From Oenanthe sinensis (lineage: Eukaryota > Streptophyta > Magnoliopsida > Apiales > Apiaceae), in assembly GCA_028671895.1 (NCBI GenBank), contig CM053796.1, positions 23,992,860 to 24,056,859 on the forward strand: a stretch of DNA of 64,000 nt, written 5' to 3'. Shown piece by piece: positions 32,641-44,967 of this stretch. The notes under the pieces were generated by a model. It was not told the origin of the DNA and did no database searches. It worked only from the letters and a program-made list of their open reading frames with translations. Positions within the stretch are counted from its first letter, which is position 1. Each line of letters begins with the position of its first letter. The position numbers and the translations under genes were made by a program.

Positions 32641-35600
32641 CGTTATTAATCCCGGATATGTAAGCCTAGGATATGAACAACTAATTTGTTATGAAGAGCA
32701 AGAGTATATAGTAAGGCTCTTCCAACGGTTACCACAATTTATATAGAAAACAACAAACAAACAATTTAAGCACGTAACTATATAAATCGTAGACAAGGCT
32801 AACTATATAATAGATCTAACAAACAAACCAAGCAAGCACAAATCTATTTATAATCTGCCTAATATGTGTACTAACACATAAAAATGGAATCAACTTGTAA
32901 CCCTTGAGATCTAGAGAGAAATCAAGAGAAAAAGCCAATTTTGAAGCCAAAACACACAAAAAGTAGTCGCCGGAAAAAGTCGCCGGAAAATCGCCGGAAA
33001 GTGAACTTTTGGTATAACTTTGGGGGCAACTAAACAAGTCTAAGAGCAGTAGATATATGGTCTTTGGGTAGCCTAAAGGGACTTGTATGGTTGGTGTGTT
33101 TAAAGTGCAAGTATATGGGTTTTTAAGCTTGAAAGGGGTAAGATCTATGTAAGAACTAAGCTTAAAGGGCAAGAACTCTTGGAGATGAAAAGTTACTGAT
33201 CTTGAGAGCTTCTTGGGAGAGAAATTTGCAGCATATACTTGGCACTAAAAGGCTTAAGAGATGGTGTGGGGGGAGGGCTTTATTTATAGGCAAAAAATGA
33301 AGCATTTTTGATTTATTTTAAAAGGGGACAAGGGGACAAGGGTTTACATGGAGCAAGGAGAGCCACAACAATTCAAATTAAAGTTGAATCAGCTGAAAGA
33401 GGCCACATAGGTGCTTGGAAAAACGTGTGTACCTTATTCAGTAAAATATTTAAGCTAATAAACATGAAACCGAACGATACGTTGGAAATATGACGTTTTT
33501 CAAAATATGCTCCAAAAATTATAAAAATTTGGGAACCATCTGGGAATAATCCCAATAGGTCATGGTCAAAATCCTACTCAATTTGGAGTTGACCTTCATT
33601 GACTTTTAATTGACCGAACAACCAATAACGTAATCGGAAATACAGGTCAAAAATAAAAGTCACCCAAAAATTATGAAAAAAATCCTAAAATTCTTTTTCA
33701 ATATTCTAATGACATTCCCCAAGTTTCAAGTCATTTGGACATGTGTAGATACTACTTTGAGAAAAAGATCGTTTCGCTGTCCCTACAGCCCGAAACACTA
33801 CTCGATAGCCATTTGTCAGAACTTGTCAACGTTTGGACTAAAGTTTTGACTCAGAACATATTCAAATATAATATTCCTAAAATAATAATGACTATGAAGT
33901 CCAAGGAATATTTAATTTGAATTAAAATACAAATTATCCAAGGAAATAGGACAATTTAGGGCTTCAGGGATAAAATTTGTATTTTATATCTAGGCAGAAC
34001 TTTGTTGAAGATAAATTGAACAAATATATTTAGAAAATATATTAAAAATATATTTCCTTGAAAACCTTTAAAACAAACACTCTTTTGAATAGATAACACA
34101 TATTCTGACTCGTAAAAGCAGTGTTAAATTGCTATATTTGTTCATCTTCAGTATATGCCTCAAAATATAACATATATAAATTAGATTTGATTTTATCATT
34201 ATTTTGATAAATCTTATCTAAATATATATAGAGAGAAAATCATTTGGTTTTGTTTATAAAAGCAGTTTGACCCAATTTGACTTTCTTCTCGTTGACTGTC
34301 ACTTCGAATAACCTAAGGGAGGATTACTATATTAATTAGTAACTTCCTAATGCTAATTTAATTTACACTTATCATTAAGACAAAATAATCAAAACCTAAT
34401 CCATAAGACTGTATCTCACAGAGTGACAAAGGGATATGGCAAACTGAAGACTGGAAATGTCATCATTGAAGATATTTCCTATGTTGAGGGATTGAAGCAC
34501 AATCTGTTGAGCATAAGTCAATTCTGTGACAAAGGTTATGAAATTGTCTTCAATAAGAAAGGTGTATCAATAACTCACATCAAGGAAGGTTCGTTAGCTT
34601 TGAAAGGAGTTCGAAAGGCAGATCTTTTTGTTGCAGACATGGATTCGGCAAATCAGAATGAAGTCACCTGTTTCTACAGCAAAGCTTCAGATGATGAAAG
34701 CTGGTTATGACACAAAAAGCTATCTCACTTAAACTTCAAAACGATGAATGCTCTCGCGAGGCGAGAATTAGTGAGAGATCTACCACAGATGGAGTTTGCT
34801 CCTAAAGGACTCTGTGAAGCTTGTGAAATGGGAAAGTCAAAGCGAGCATCACATAAAAGTAAAGAAATTTCTAGTATCACTGAGCCTTTACAACTTCTTC
34901 ATATGGATTTGTTTGGCCCAGTGAATGTCCTATCCTTATCTAGGAAAAGATATGCTTTGGTAATCGTGGATGACTTCTCCAAGTATACATGGGTATTGTT
35001 CGCAATGACGAAAGACGAAGTACCTTTCCTAATCATTGATCACATCACTCAAATTGAGAATGTTTCAACACTTACTGTAAAGACGATTAGAACAGACAAC
35101 GGTACTGAATTTAAGAATGCAGTGATGAATGACTTCTGTGTATCTAAGGGAATACGTCGTCAGTACTCAGCCCCGAGAACTCCACAGCAAAATGGAGTAG
35201 TTGAAAGGAAGAACAGAACTTTGGTTGAAGCAGCAAGAACATTGTTGTATGATTCAAAACTTCCTCTTTACTTTTGGGCCGAAGCAGTGAGTACAGTGTG
35301 TTACACTCAGAATAGAACCCTGATCATAAAAGATAAAGAAAAGACACCATGTGAACTAATGAATAACAGAAGACCTACAATCAAATACTTTCATGTCTTT
35401 GGAGCTAAATGCTATGTGCTTATAGATAATGAAAATCTAGGAAAATTTGCAGCAAAAGCTCGTGAAGGAATCTTTGTTGGTTATTCTACAGATGTGGTGG
35501 CAGCTTATCAGGTATTCTTAGTGAATGATCGAAAAGTGACTGAAAGCTACAACGTCAGATTCGACGATACCAAACTCCCATCAATATCTAAAGATTCTAG

Positions 35601-37599
35601 TGAACCAGAGTCCCTTAAATTTCAGAATCTGGACTTAGATGAACCTGAAGATGAACCTGAGTTGGTTATCATTTCAAATGTTCCAAGTGTTCGTGAAGAA
35701 ACATCTGAGCTTAATGAACAATCGAATCCTACAAGATCAGAAGAAACTTCTTCCGCACGATCCTGCAACAACTCAGGGGGAGTAAATAGCAGCTCAAGGA
35801 CAAGCGTTCAAGGCTCAAGACGAGATGACACTAGTTCTGTAGGAGCTGGCACTAACTCAGGGGGAGTTAGTGGAAATACCACAAGTAGTCAACACAACAA
35901 CTCAGAAAGTCAAGCTGAATCATCAAGACAATTTCCAAGAGAACGAGTATGGAGTAGAGACCATCCGTTTGAATTAATAATTGGTGATCCAGATGCTGGT
36001 GTGACTACTAGAAGAACTGCAAGAGCTGACATGGCTAATATTTGCTTATATTCTGGGTTTTTATCCAAGCTTGAACCTAAAGAAATAGAAGAAGCTCTTG
36101 TTGATACTGATTGGGTGATTGCAATGCAAGAGGAGCTCAATCAGTTTGAAAGGCAGAAAGTTTGGAAGCTGGTACCCCGACCGAAGAACAGATCAGTAAT
36201 TGGAACTAAGTGGGTATTCAGAAATAAACTGGATGAAGACGGACTTGTAACACGAAACAAGGCTCGTTTGGTAGCGAAGGGTTATTCTCAAAAAGAAGGT
36301 ATTGATTATGATGAGACCTACGCTCCAGTTGCAAGACTTGAGGCAGTCAGGATGTTCTTGGCCTTTGCAGCACACAAGAACTTCAAGGTTTTTCAGATGG
36401 ATGTGAAAAGTGCCTTCCTGAATGGAGAGCTAGAAGAAGAAGTATATCTGGAACAGCCACCTGGCTTTGTTGATCCAGAACTTGTAGATTTTGTGTATCT
36501 TCTCTTCAAAGCTGTCTATGGCCTCAAACAATCCCCAAGACGATGGTATGAAACCCTATCCTTGTTCTTAATTGCAAGTGGTTTTACTAGGGGAGTAATT
36601 GATAAAACATTGTTCTATAAAAATGTAAAAAGTGATTTAATACTTGTTCAAGTCTATGTGGACGATATTATTTTTGGGTCATCTAATGAGCGCTTGTGCG
36701 AGAAATTTGCCAAGTTAATGCAGGATAAGTATGAGATGAGCATGATGGGAGAGCTGTCCTTCTTCCTTGGAGTACAGATCAGTCAAAGAAAAGATGGAAT
36801 CTTTATCTGTCAGTCCAAGTACATCAAAGATTTACTCAAGAAGTATAATCTAGAAGATGCATCAACAGCTAAGACTCCCATGGCAACAGCCACGAAGCTT
36901 GATGAAGACAAATCAGGTAAACCAGTTGACATCACAAGCTATCGAGGTATGATTGGCTCACTCCTCTATTTAACTGCAAGTAGACCCGATATTATGTTCG
37001 CAACTTGTTTGTGTGCAAGGTTCCAAGTGGATCCTAGAGAATCACATCTCATAGCCGTCAAACGAATCTTTAGGTATCTCAAGGGAACATCAAATCTAGG
37101 GATTTGGTACCCAAGAGATACAGGTTTTAATCTAATTGGCTATTCGGATTCAGACTATGCAGGTTGCAGGATTGATAGAAAAAGCACATCTGGTGCATGT
37201 CAATTTCTTGGCAGAAGATTGGTGTCATGGCAAAGCAAAAAGCAACACACAGTATCTACTTCTACTGCTGAAGCTGAGTATATTGCTGCTGGAAGCTGTG
37301 TAGCTCAAATACTGTGGATGAGGAACCAATTGAAAGATTATGGCATGGAGCACAAAAAGATTCCAATCATGTGTGACAACACAAGTGCCATTGCCATGAC
37401 CAACAATCCTGTAGACCACTCAAGAACCAAGCATATAGATATCAGGTATCATTTCATTAGAGAACATGTCGAGGAGGGGACTGTGGAGCTACATTTTGTG
37501 CCCACAATGCAACAAATTGCAGATATATTCACTAAACCTCTTGATGAAGTAACATTCAATAGGTTGGTTGGTGAATTGGGAATGCTTAACACAAGTTAG

Positions 37600-39253
37600 T
37601 GATTTCTGCTATCTGCAAAATTTCAGTTTTTAATCATGAACATATGTTTTTAGTCTTGTCATTTGCCTATTTTATTGATACAAAGTTGAAAACATATGTA
37701 AATAATCTCTACAATTGCTCAAAATATAACTTCTGCATGCTAATTAATCATTATGGACTTAGACTTTAAAATGATTAAGTAATGAGTATTTTAGGATGCA
37801 TGTTGTGTTATTTTACATGAATTCATTGTGTTTTATGTGTAATTATTAGTTAAATCTTTGAATTTATGCTGGTATGATTGCATGATCATAGGGGGAGTTA
37901 AATTCATATTATTCTAAATTTTTTTATGATTTTTAGATGAATTTACCTGTGTTTTTCATGTAATGTTGTTTAATTTAAGAGGCCTTAGAATTGTCAAGGA
38001 ATGTTTTTATTATTTGCTTTGATAAAAATCCTTGAATTGATGTTTATCTTAATTTGGCAAAATTTTAATTGTTGTTTTTATTGCAAAAATTGCCAAATTA
38101 TTATGACTATCTTCAAAATTAAAAATTTTGAAAATTCTGAGTCTGGGAAGAATATTCGAATTTTTTTTTTTCCAAGTCTGGGAAATTGTTCGAGTTAATC
38201 TCTATCTCGAACATTATCTCGAATATTCGACTTGATGTTCGACTTGAGTCCCATCTCGAACATTATCTCGAATATTCGACTTGATGTTCGACTTGAGTCC
38301 CATCTCGAACATTATCTCGAATATTCGACTTGATGTTCGACTTGAGTCCCATCTCGAACATTATCTCGAATATTCGACTTGATGTTCGACTTGAGTCCCA
38401 TCTCGAACATTATCTCGAATATTCGACTTGATGTTCGAGATAGTATTCCCAAGTTTGTACTTGAAATTTTACTCATTTTCTTTGGAATTTTGTCTTAATA
38501 TTCGAGATAGGATTCCCTGGTGGGTTTATTCAGCTGTATTAATTGATCAAGTGATTATTTGTTCGAGTTAGTGTCATCTCGAACTTTATCTCGAATATTC
38601 GACTTGATGTTCAAGATAGCTCCTATCTCGAAACTCATCTCGAATTTCGACTTAGATGTTCGAGATAGTGTTCGACTTGATGTTCCCCTGTATGTACTTA
38701 ACGTTTTTTTCCTTTTTCACAGGGATATTCTCGTCTTTGCACATATATGCCTATATATACAACATTAACCCGTCTTTCTTTTCACTTTTACCTAATTGTT
38801 TTAACCCTAAATTTTTACAGCCCCCACCCTCCCTCCCTGCGATTTCAAACAGTCATTGCTCTGTTCATTCGAGTTGTGTTAAAACTCTTACATATCTCGA
38901 ACTGCTGCCCGTTTTATATTTACTATTCTCTGTTTGCCCTGTTATTGTGTATTTGGACCCGTCTGTTCATCTGTTCAGTTTGTCATATACACACATATAC
39001 ACACAACTATCACGGTTATTTACAAACACAGTTTAGTTTTTATATCACTGATTTGGGGTTGCATTATTTACTGGACTGGATTTTGGTTGTTTTGATTTTG
39101 ATTATAATTAATTCCGTAGTTTAGTTCAAATCGGCTGTTCATCTTCTCGATTCTCTAAAAGGAATTAATTAGATTACATTTTTTTCCTTACGTATTTACG
39201 TTAATTGTTTCTTTTCAAAATATCACATTAACTCAAGGAAAATTATTTTACAA
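37600..39253 (+). other. E2 spacer between pol and envelope-position ORF
   Basis: 1.65 kb without a supported gene. It contains a purine tract tagggggagtt near 37,890, the 49-bp array, further ttcgagatag/ttcgactt words to about 38,680, and a pyrimidine-rich stretch before the ATG at 39,254. Overlapping ORFs at 38,650-39,120 are low-complexity and not supported. Confidence 0.7.
38200..38444 (+). repeat. 49-bp tandem array in the E2 spacer
   Basis: Five head-to-tail copies, the first slightly different (38200-38248) and the rest at 38249-38297, 38298-38346, 38347-38395 and 38396-38444. Copies two to four are identical. Each unit reads through ctcgaacattatctcgaat, attcgacttgatgttcgact and tgagtccc. 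The same length and the shared order gaacatt-gaa-attc-actt-gatgttcga tie it to the array in the E2 LTR. Confidence 0.93.
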
Positions 39254-42200
39254 ATGGCTCACCAATTTATTCTTGCGAAAAATAATTTTTATAACATTAG
39301 TACGGAAATTGGTGATCATCTCCCGCGCTTCAAGTTTTGGATACGATTTCTTAATTTGTACTCCAAGGCTAGTGTTGCTTTTACTGCTAAACCAACACTA
39401 GTCCATGATGCTTTACAGCAATTATGGACTAGTGCGGTTACTTTTGGGAGCAAAAATACCCCCTATGGTTTCAGGTTTACCTTGGCGGGTCAGGAATATG
39501 AAGTAACGGAGGAAGTGTTCAACAGGGTTCTGGGATTTCCAGTTAAAGATGTTTATGACCCTGAACCTTCAACGGCAGATCGTCTCAAATTCTTTGAGGA
39601 GATTGGATGCTATCCTCCTTCTGGACGGATCTTAGCTGGCGCCATCCAGAAACAATACTTCCAGGTGGAATGGAATTACTTTTTCGAGGCCATCACGAGA
39701 TGTTTTCGGCCGCGCGAAAAAGATTATCATCAGATTCCAATTCCCATACAGATCTTTGCCGTTTCCCTAGCCCGTGAACTGGACATTAATTATGGAAGAA
39801 TCGTTCTTTCCGAAATAGTGGCTACAATGGGATCATCTGAAAACAGAAACCTTGCAACTACTAATGTTGTATGCTGGTATCCTCGTTTCTTACAAATGCT
39901 CATTAATCATTTAGTACCGACTAATGCTTTAGCTGTAAGACAGGCATTTGCATCGAGTAAAACATCTGCATCACTTGGCATGGGCACCAAGTCACTCACA
40001 ACAATTGCTAACCAGGATAAACATCACACTAAAGCACTGATTATTCCTGCTAATATTCAAGTGTGGCTTCAGTATGATGCAGGTATTACTACTATGGCGG
40101 GAACCTCGCACGTATCTTCACATGCTCAGAATCCATCTGCACATGCTGACGCATTTCAAGGGATTCCTGAAGAGCCTCAAAGTGATGAAGATGATGATGG
40201 CCACTCTCACGGTCAAACCTCTGCCGGTCAAAGGGAAAGACAAACTACTCCTCATGCTGATCCTGATCCCTTTGCTGAACAAGGTAATGAAGGAGGTAAT
40301 TTCTATGAACAAGAGCAACTCTCTGTTCACACTACTGCTACTTCTTCATCTAAATCTGATTCCATTGCCCAAGATTCTGCTAGCCCGCAGGATCTATCCC
40401 AGGGTGCGAGCTATATTTCTGACTCTGAGTCTGAAACTCTTGATTCTTCTATTTCACCCTTGCTGACGGGAGTTAAAAGGCTGGCATCTGTAGATTTAGG
40501 TGAGAGCTCGGAGAGTGACCCCGAAGTGCAGCTAGTTATTCGGAAGAAAGCCAAATTTTCACATGCTGCAACTTCTTCAGCCCAGTCCACACCTAGAATG
40601 TCATTCACACCCACTCCACCTCACGAGAGTGGTTCTACCTTTGCACATTCTACACCTAAGAATCTTGGTGAGGATCTGGAGCCTTCTGAAGAGCCTGTTG
40701 CTTCAGAAAGGCCAGAAGCTTTCATTGCTTCAGAAGTACCTTCACCGGTACATACTGATGCTGCAGAGAGGATCGGTTCTGATGTTGTACTAGAACACTC
40801 TGCAGCCTCTCAACCTGAGATTCCACCTCAGGCTATGACAGAAACAGATCCCATAACTGTTACTCACTTTACTTATCCAGTTTCTGCAGGTACTGCTTTC
40901 ACTTTCAGGAATCTTATTGAAGACATACACGAGCGTGAGACAGGGAGTGTGTGTGAGCGTTTAGGGAGTGAGGGACCTTCATTTTCAAGGCCCGAAACCG
41001 AGCGATAAACAGTAACAGAACGATTTTTAGAGCGAGGACACCCAAGCCAAACACCGTCCCTTAATCTTGTCAATCTTCACACTCGTATGACAACAATGAA
41101 AAATGTAATAAAGCAGTTTGGACAGTCCATGGAGCAGTTAGGGATCAATGTTGGTGACAACAAGCGCGCTCTAGATGACTACGCAGCACGAATGGCAAGT
41201 CAAGCAACAACATTCGATGATTTGGCAAACAAGGTAAATGACTTGGGCCATGCTGGTGGTGTCTTGGGCAGCACTCTTTATGATAGGATGGGAGCAGTGG
41301 AAAGCATAATGCATACAATGGCAACGGAGATAAGCAGAATGTTGTATGCAATTAGGAGCTTTGTTCCCCCAGAGTGCTTTGACGATCAAAATACTCAGGC
41401 TCCCCCAGATACTGATGATGCTGGTGGTGCTGGTGGTGCTGGCGGTGCCAGTGGAGCTAGACCCTCGGGATCTGGTTTTGGTGGTTCCTATGCTACTGGT
41501 GGATCTGGAGAGAAGGGTGATGGTCAGGATAACTCACCTAAGGGGGAGAGTGGAAAAGAGACGAGACAGCAGTCGCTAATTATTGAAGAAATTGGAGAAC
41601 AGACTGATCTTGTCAAAGAAAATGAGCCAGTAATTGATGAGGAGGCTCAAAGAAAGAGGAAGGGTAAGGCAGTGGTGGCTGAACAAGAAGAGCCATTCAT
41701 TGACTTGAGTCGTCATCAGGAAGAGGCACATGCAGTACTTGATTCAGATTCTGATATGGAGGATGTTCCGTTAGCACATGCTATTAGAAGATCTTTGAAG
41801 GAACAAGGTGGAGGTGCTGGAATGTCTTCTGGACAGCCTGAAGAAATACCTGTTGATAAGGAAACTCTAGAAGCCCAACAGCTGGCCTTGGAACAAGCTC
41901 AATTCTATAAAATGAAGATGATGCAGGATGAGGCTGTTTTTCTTGAAAAGAAAGCGGAGCTTAAGGAGAAACAGTATGATCATGAGCTTGCAAGGTTAGC
42001 TGATCCTCAAGTAGATCTGGACAAGAAAAGGATAGGACAAAAATGGGATGATGCAAGGAAGATTCTATCGGGAGTTTGTACAAAAGGAACTCATAACAAA
42101 GAGGCGGAAGACTTGTTCTACAACTTGAACTTGCAGAATCCACTGATTGTTGACTACATAAATGCTTTGAAAAGGTTGATCTCAAAAGTCAGAGTTGGAT

Positions 42201-43402
42201 ATAATGCAATGGTTAAGGAATGGCAGGTCATCTTGTCTTTAGTCGAAGGAGTCCCGACATCTTTCTTGTATGTGGATGATCAATTCATCTCGAGAAGATC
42301 TGCGTCAGAGTTGTTCTTGCTAGCAACAAAAATTCAATATTCTCAAACTGAGGAGCTTAGCATTCTGTATAGAGATCAGTTAATGCAGCTAGCAGAGGAC
42401 AAGGGACCAGAATTCTCAGCAAATCCTGATGTTGTCCGGATGGTAGTTGATGGAAAGATGAAGAGGGTTAGTTTAGAAGAAAATGATCTAATGGCTCTAC
42501 CGGTAGAATCCCTAAAAGCTGTCTATAGGCAAATGATGAGTAAGGGATTCACTTCTGACATCAAGGAGAAGTCAGTGGAGTTCATTGAGAGGGTCATATT
42601 CAAGATGAGCAATGAAATCTGGAAGTGTGACATTATTGCTCCAAACCCTCTAGACAATGTAAAGATTGAGCCGGAGCTAATTGAAAGAAAGTGGAATATT
42701 CTACAAGCTGTTAAGAATGTAGATGAAGTTCTGACTCTTCCTTCTGGATCTCTGGAACAAGGAGAAATAAGGGAGGCAGTTGGTGTTCCAGGGAGAGATA
42801 GTGTATACTGGATACACTCATATGATGATGACACAGCTGATGCTTTAGCATTCATAGACGCAGACCAAAATCAAACATTGTTGCATATGAGTAGGAAATG
42901 GCTGCTGCAGACTCAAGATGCTGCATTTCTGGAGAGAGTTATAGAAGTATTCAAATGGGGCGAAGTGGAGAATGAGAATGTAGATGAGAAGCAGAGACTC
43001 CTGAAGTACTTATCTGAAGTAGTAGTGGAAAAGAAGAGAATGGAGCGAGATGCGGCTAGTGTCCACAATACTAACCGTGTTAAGGGCTACCCTAAAATGA
43101 TCTACTGTCAGTTTAAGGCTGATAAGTCTCATTGGAAGTCACAGCTCATAATGAAAAATTTTGAGGACATTCCAAAGATCAGAACTACTCAGGAGGTGGA
43201 CAAACTCAGAAGGCTTTTCAGGCATCCTTATCCAGAGCCCAGGAATCCTTTAGAAATGGAAGCGGTAAGTCTGTTGAATGCAAGGTGGAAGCAGCTTCAT
43301 GATCCAGTTTACAAGAAAGAACAACAACAGAAGGAAAGGCGCAAAAGGTTGAAGGAAGAGAAGCGCCAAGCTGAAGAAGTTAGGAAGAAGAGACGGAATT
43401 AG
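39254..43402 (+). pseudogene. E2 envelope-position ORF, 1,383 codons with one in-frame TAA
   Basis: ATG 39254 opens a frame that runs to TAG 43400-43402, with a single TAA at 41006-41008 and no other interruption. Part 1 (584 residues) has a folded N-terminal domain (about 1-230) shared with the E1 ORF, then an acidic Ser/Pro/Thr-rich region. Part 2 holds a helical segment, a Gly/Ala low-complexity patch (GGAGGAGGASGA), a highly charged helical stretch, and a C-terminal domain (about the last 450 residues) shared with the E6 fragments. It ends in a Lys/Arg-rich tail. There is no signal peptide and no membrane helix, so a fusion-type envelope role is not supported. Function is unknown; the TAA could be a fresh CAA-to-TAA mutation or a read-through site. 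Confidence 0.8.
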
Positions 43403-43797
43403 AATTAACGGTCAGAGTGGTGTGAACTTGAAGTTGGAAAAACTTCATATCTTTTTGGTTGCTTTAACTCACTTGAGGAAAATTCACCTGATCACGGTAT
43501 GCGAGATAGGCTAACATACCATACTGTAACCGTGAATCAGAGTGGATCCAATAAGGTGATATAAGTTTGACTGAAAGGTTTGAAATAATCCAGGTGATAG
43601 GAATCACTCAAATGATCTTTAATTCGAAGTTCGAATTTTCTGTCTAGCTTAAGTCTTATTTATTCTAGTTCTTTGAATTGTTTTCAAGTTTATTTCAGTT
43701 GTAATTCAAACAAGATAGTAATGTTATTTATCTTTTTCTCGTCTCATTGTTTAGTTGAGTTATCCCTTTGTTAATTTGAATGTCATTGTTAGACTAT
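43403..43797 (+). other. E2 3' untranslated region
   Basis: Non-coding sequence between the last ORF and the polypurine tract. It contains an imperfect inverted pair tatgcgagataggctaacata / ccatactg near 43,498-43,527. Nothing else is recognised. Confidence 0.6.
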
Positions 43798-43812
43798 CAA
43801 ATAGGGGGAGAT
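43798..43812 (+). other. E2 polypurine tract
   Basis: caaatagggggagat directly before the 3' LTR TGAAAAGC; primes plus-strand synthesis and fixes the LTR start. Confidence 0.92.
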
Positions 43813-44967
43813 TGAAAAGCAGAGTGTCTAAACTTGTAACACTATAACTTATGTAACTCAACTAAAAGAAAAGATACTTAACCAGAAGACAATCAAGAAC
43901 TTGAAGCCACAAAGAAATCAATGCTAAATGAAGACAGTGTAATTGATACAATTTAACATGTTAACTATGATCAAATAAAGAAGAAATCATTGAAAGAAGT
44001 TCAAGTCAGAGTTGTTCATGCCTCAGTGATTTGTAACCTAAAGATTCAAGATCATATCAATCAGTATCAATAAGACTAATTGATTTCAAGTGAACAAGAA
44101 GGAAAGCAATATTTGGAAAGCCACATTACTAATCGAATATGGTAATCTATTCAAGAAGCAGAAACACTATCAAGACTAGTCACTTATGAATCAGACCATT
44201 GCATCAAGTGTCAGGACATTGATAGCATGTTTATGTCAGTAATAGAGATCCAGGTTCAAGAGCTTGTTGAAGAATATGGAAGACATAAAGAAATCACAAG
44301 TTCAAGATGTTGCATTGAAGTTTCAAGTTGAAGCCCAGAATTTCTCTAAGTGCAAAATGTTCTAGATAGCCAAGTAGAACATTCCTATGTAGAAATTCTA
44401 CTTAGATGTTCGAGATAGCCAAGTAGAACATTCCTATGTAGAAATTCTACTTAGATATTCGAGATAGTCAAGTAGAACATTCCTATGTAGAAATTCTACT
44501 TAGATGTTCGAGATGGCCAAGTAGAAATTCTCAAGTAGATATTCTACATGGAGGGCAGTTTCAACATGACACATGGCATCATCTAATTGGCAGATTTCCA
44601 AGCTTTCAAGATAAGATAAGATTTATGTGGACATCATTGGGCCACGTACATCTTAGTCTTTGAAGTCTACAGGACATAGATTACAAGTAGTATAAATAGA
44701 AGTACTTGTGTATTATTTAAAAACGAGAGCAATATTTTCGAGAAAAACACTTGTAAAAGAGAGAGAGTATATTCACCGAGCTTAGTATCATTTACTACCC
44801 TCTTTACTTCTGATGTACTTTGTAATGAATGTTGTAGCAACCTTTTCAAGATATATATAAAACATATATTCCTTGAATCAGTATGTTCATTTATTACATT
44901 GCATTTATTGCTTCTTAAATTTGAAAAGTTGTATTCACCCTCCTCTACAACACATTTGGACCTAACA
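43813..44967 (+). repeat. E2 3' LTR
   Basis: Same sequence as 26309-27465 apart from an a/g change about 45 bases in (ttatgtaactc here), one base less in an A run, and a C-run change near the end (ttcaccctcctctac here). Ends CCTAACA followed by the gattt target duplication and the resumed E1 ORF. Confidence 0.95.

Larger units (their letters stand above)
30892..34420 (-). mobile_element. E3: 3.5-kb solo LTR (minus orientation) inside E2 pol
   Basis: Begins tgttaggtccg and ends gtatctcaca. It is flanked by perfect gagtg repeats (30887-30891 and 34421-34425) that duplicate E2 coding sequence. Read on the minus strand, the end carries the C-rich TTCAACCCCCCC word close to CCTAACA, as in E2. A TATA box CTATAAATA lies at 33289-33281, giving U3 of about 1.1 kb and R-U5 of about 2.4 kb. 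No internal LTR copy, primer site, polypurine tract or supported ORF was found, so recombination between LTRs of a larger element is the simplest origin. A complete non-coding element is the alternative. Confidence 0.85.
30731..37599 (+). pseudogene. E2 pol (protease, integrase, RT, RNase H), split by E3 and one stop codon
   Basis: The pol frame follows the junction gcag|gg at 30747/30748. The protease site LDSGASRHMTG begins near 30,784. At 30,891 the frame is cut by E3 and resumes at 34,426 without loss of phase when one gagtg copy is removed. A TGA at 34708-34710 stands where the family has Trp before HKKLSH, so it looks like a TGG-to-TGA change. From 34,711 the frame is open to 37,599: zinc domain (CEACEMGK), integrase core (HMDLFGP, TDNGTEF, TPQQNGVVERKNRT), acidic linker, RT (KARLVAKGYSQ, QMDVKSAFLNG, YVDD at 36655-36666), RNase H (SDSDYAG, STAEAEY) and terminus VGELGMLNTS. 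All catalytic residues I can check are present. Confidence 0.93.
26309..44967 (+). mobile_element. E2: young SIRE/Maximus-type Ty1/copia retrotransposon inserted in E1
   Basis: LTRs 26309-27465 and 43813-44967 begin TGAAAAGC and end CCTAACA. They are flanked by perfect 5-bp target duplications gattt (26304-26308 and 44968-44972). By eye the LTRs differ only by two substitutions and two single-base indels, so insertion was recent. Internal order: primer site, leader, intact gag, protease/integrase/RT/RNase H, long spacer, 1,383-codon envelope-position frame, polypurine tract. Without E3 the element is about 15.1 kb. Lesions: E3 inside the protease/integrase region, one TGA in pol, one TAA in the last ORF. 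Confidence 0.95.

Noticed and set aside
32402..33172. ORFs inside E3
   Set aside because: Products of the tandem repeats or AT-rich sequence, no domain seen, and they lie in a solo LTR.
38200..38444. CRISPR-like array
   Set aside because: The 49-bp units are head to tail with no unique spacers, in a plant retrotransposon.
38559..39124. Overlapping ORFs of about 125 codons before the E2 last ORF
   Set aside because: Composition follows the pyrimidine-rich spacer and the repeat words; two frames overlap almost fully and neither has a family match.
39254..43402. True retroviral envelope glycoprotein
   Set aside because: No signal peptide, no membrane anchor and no fusion-peptide-like segment is visible; only the position matches.
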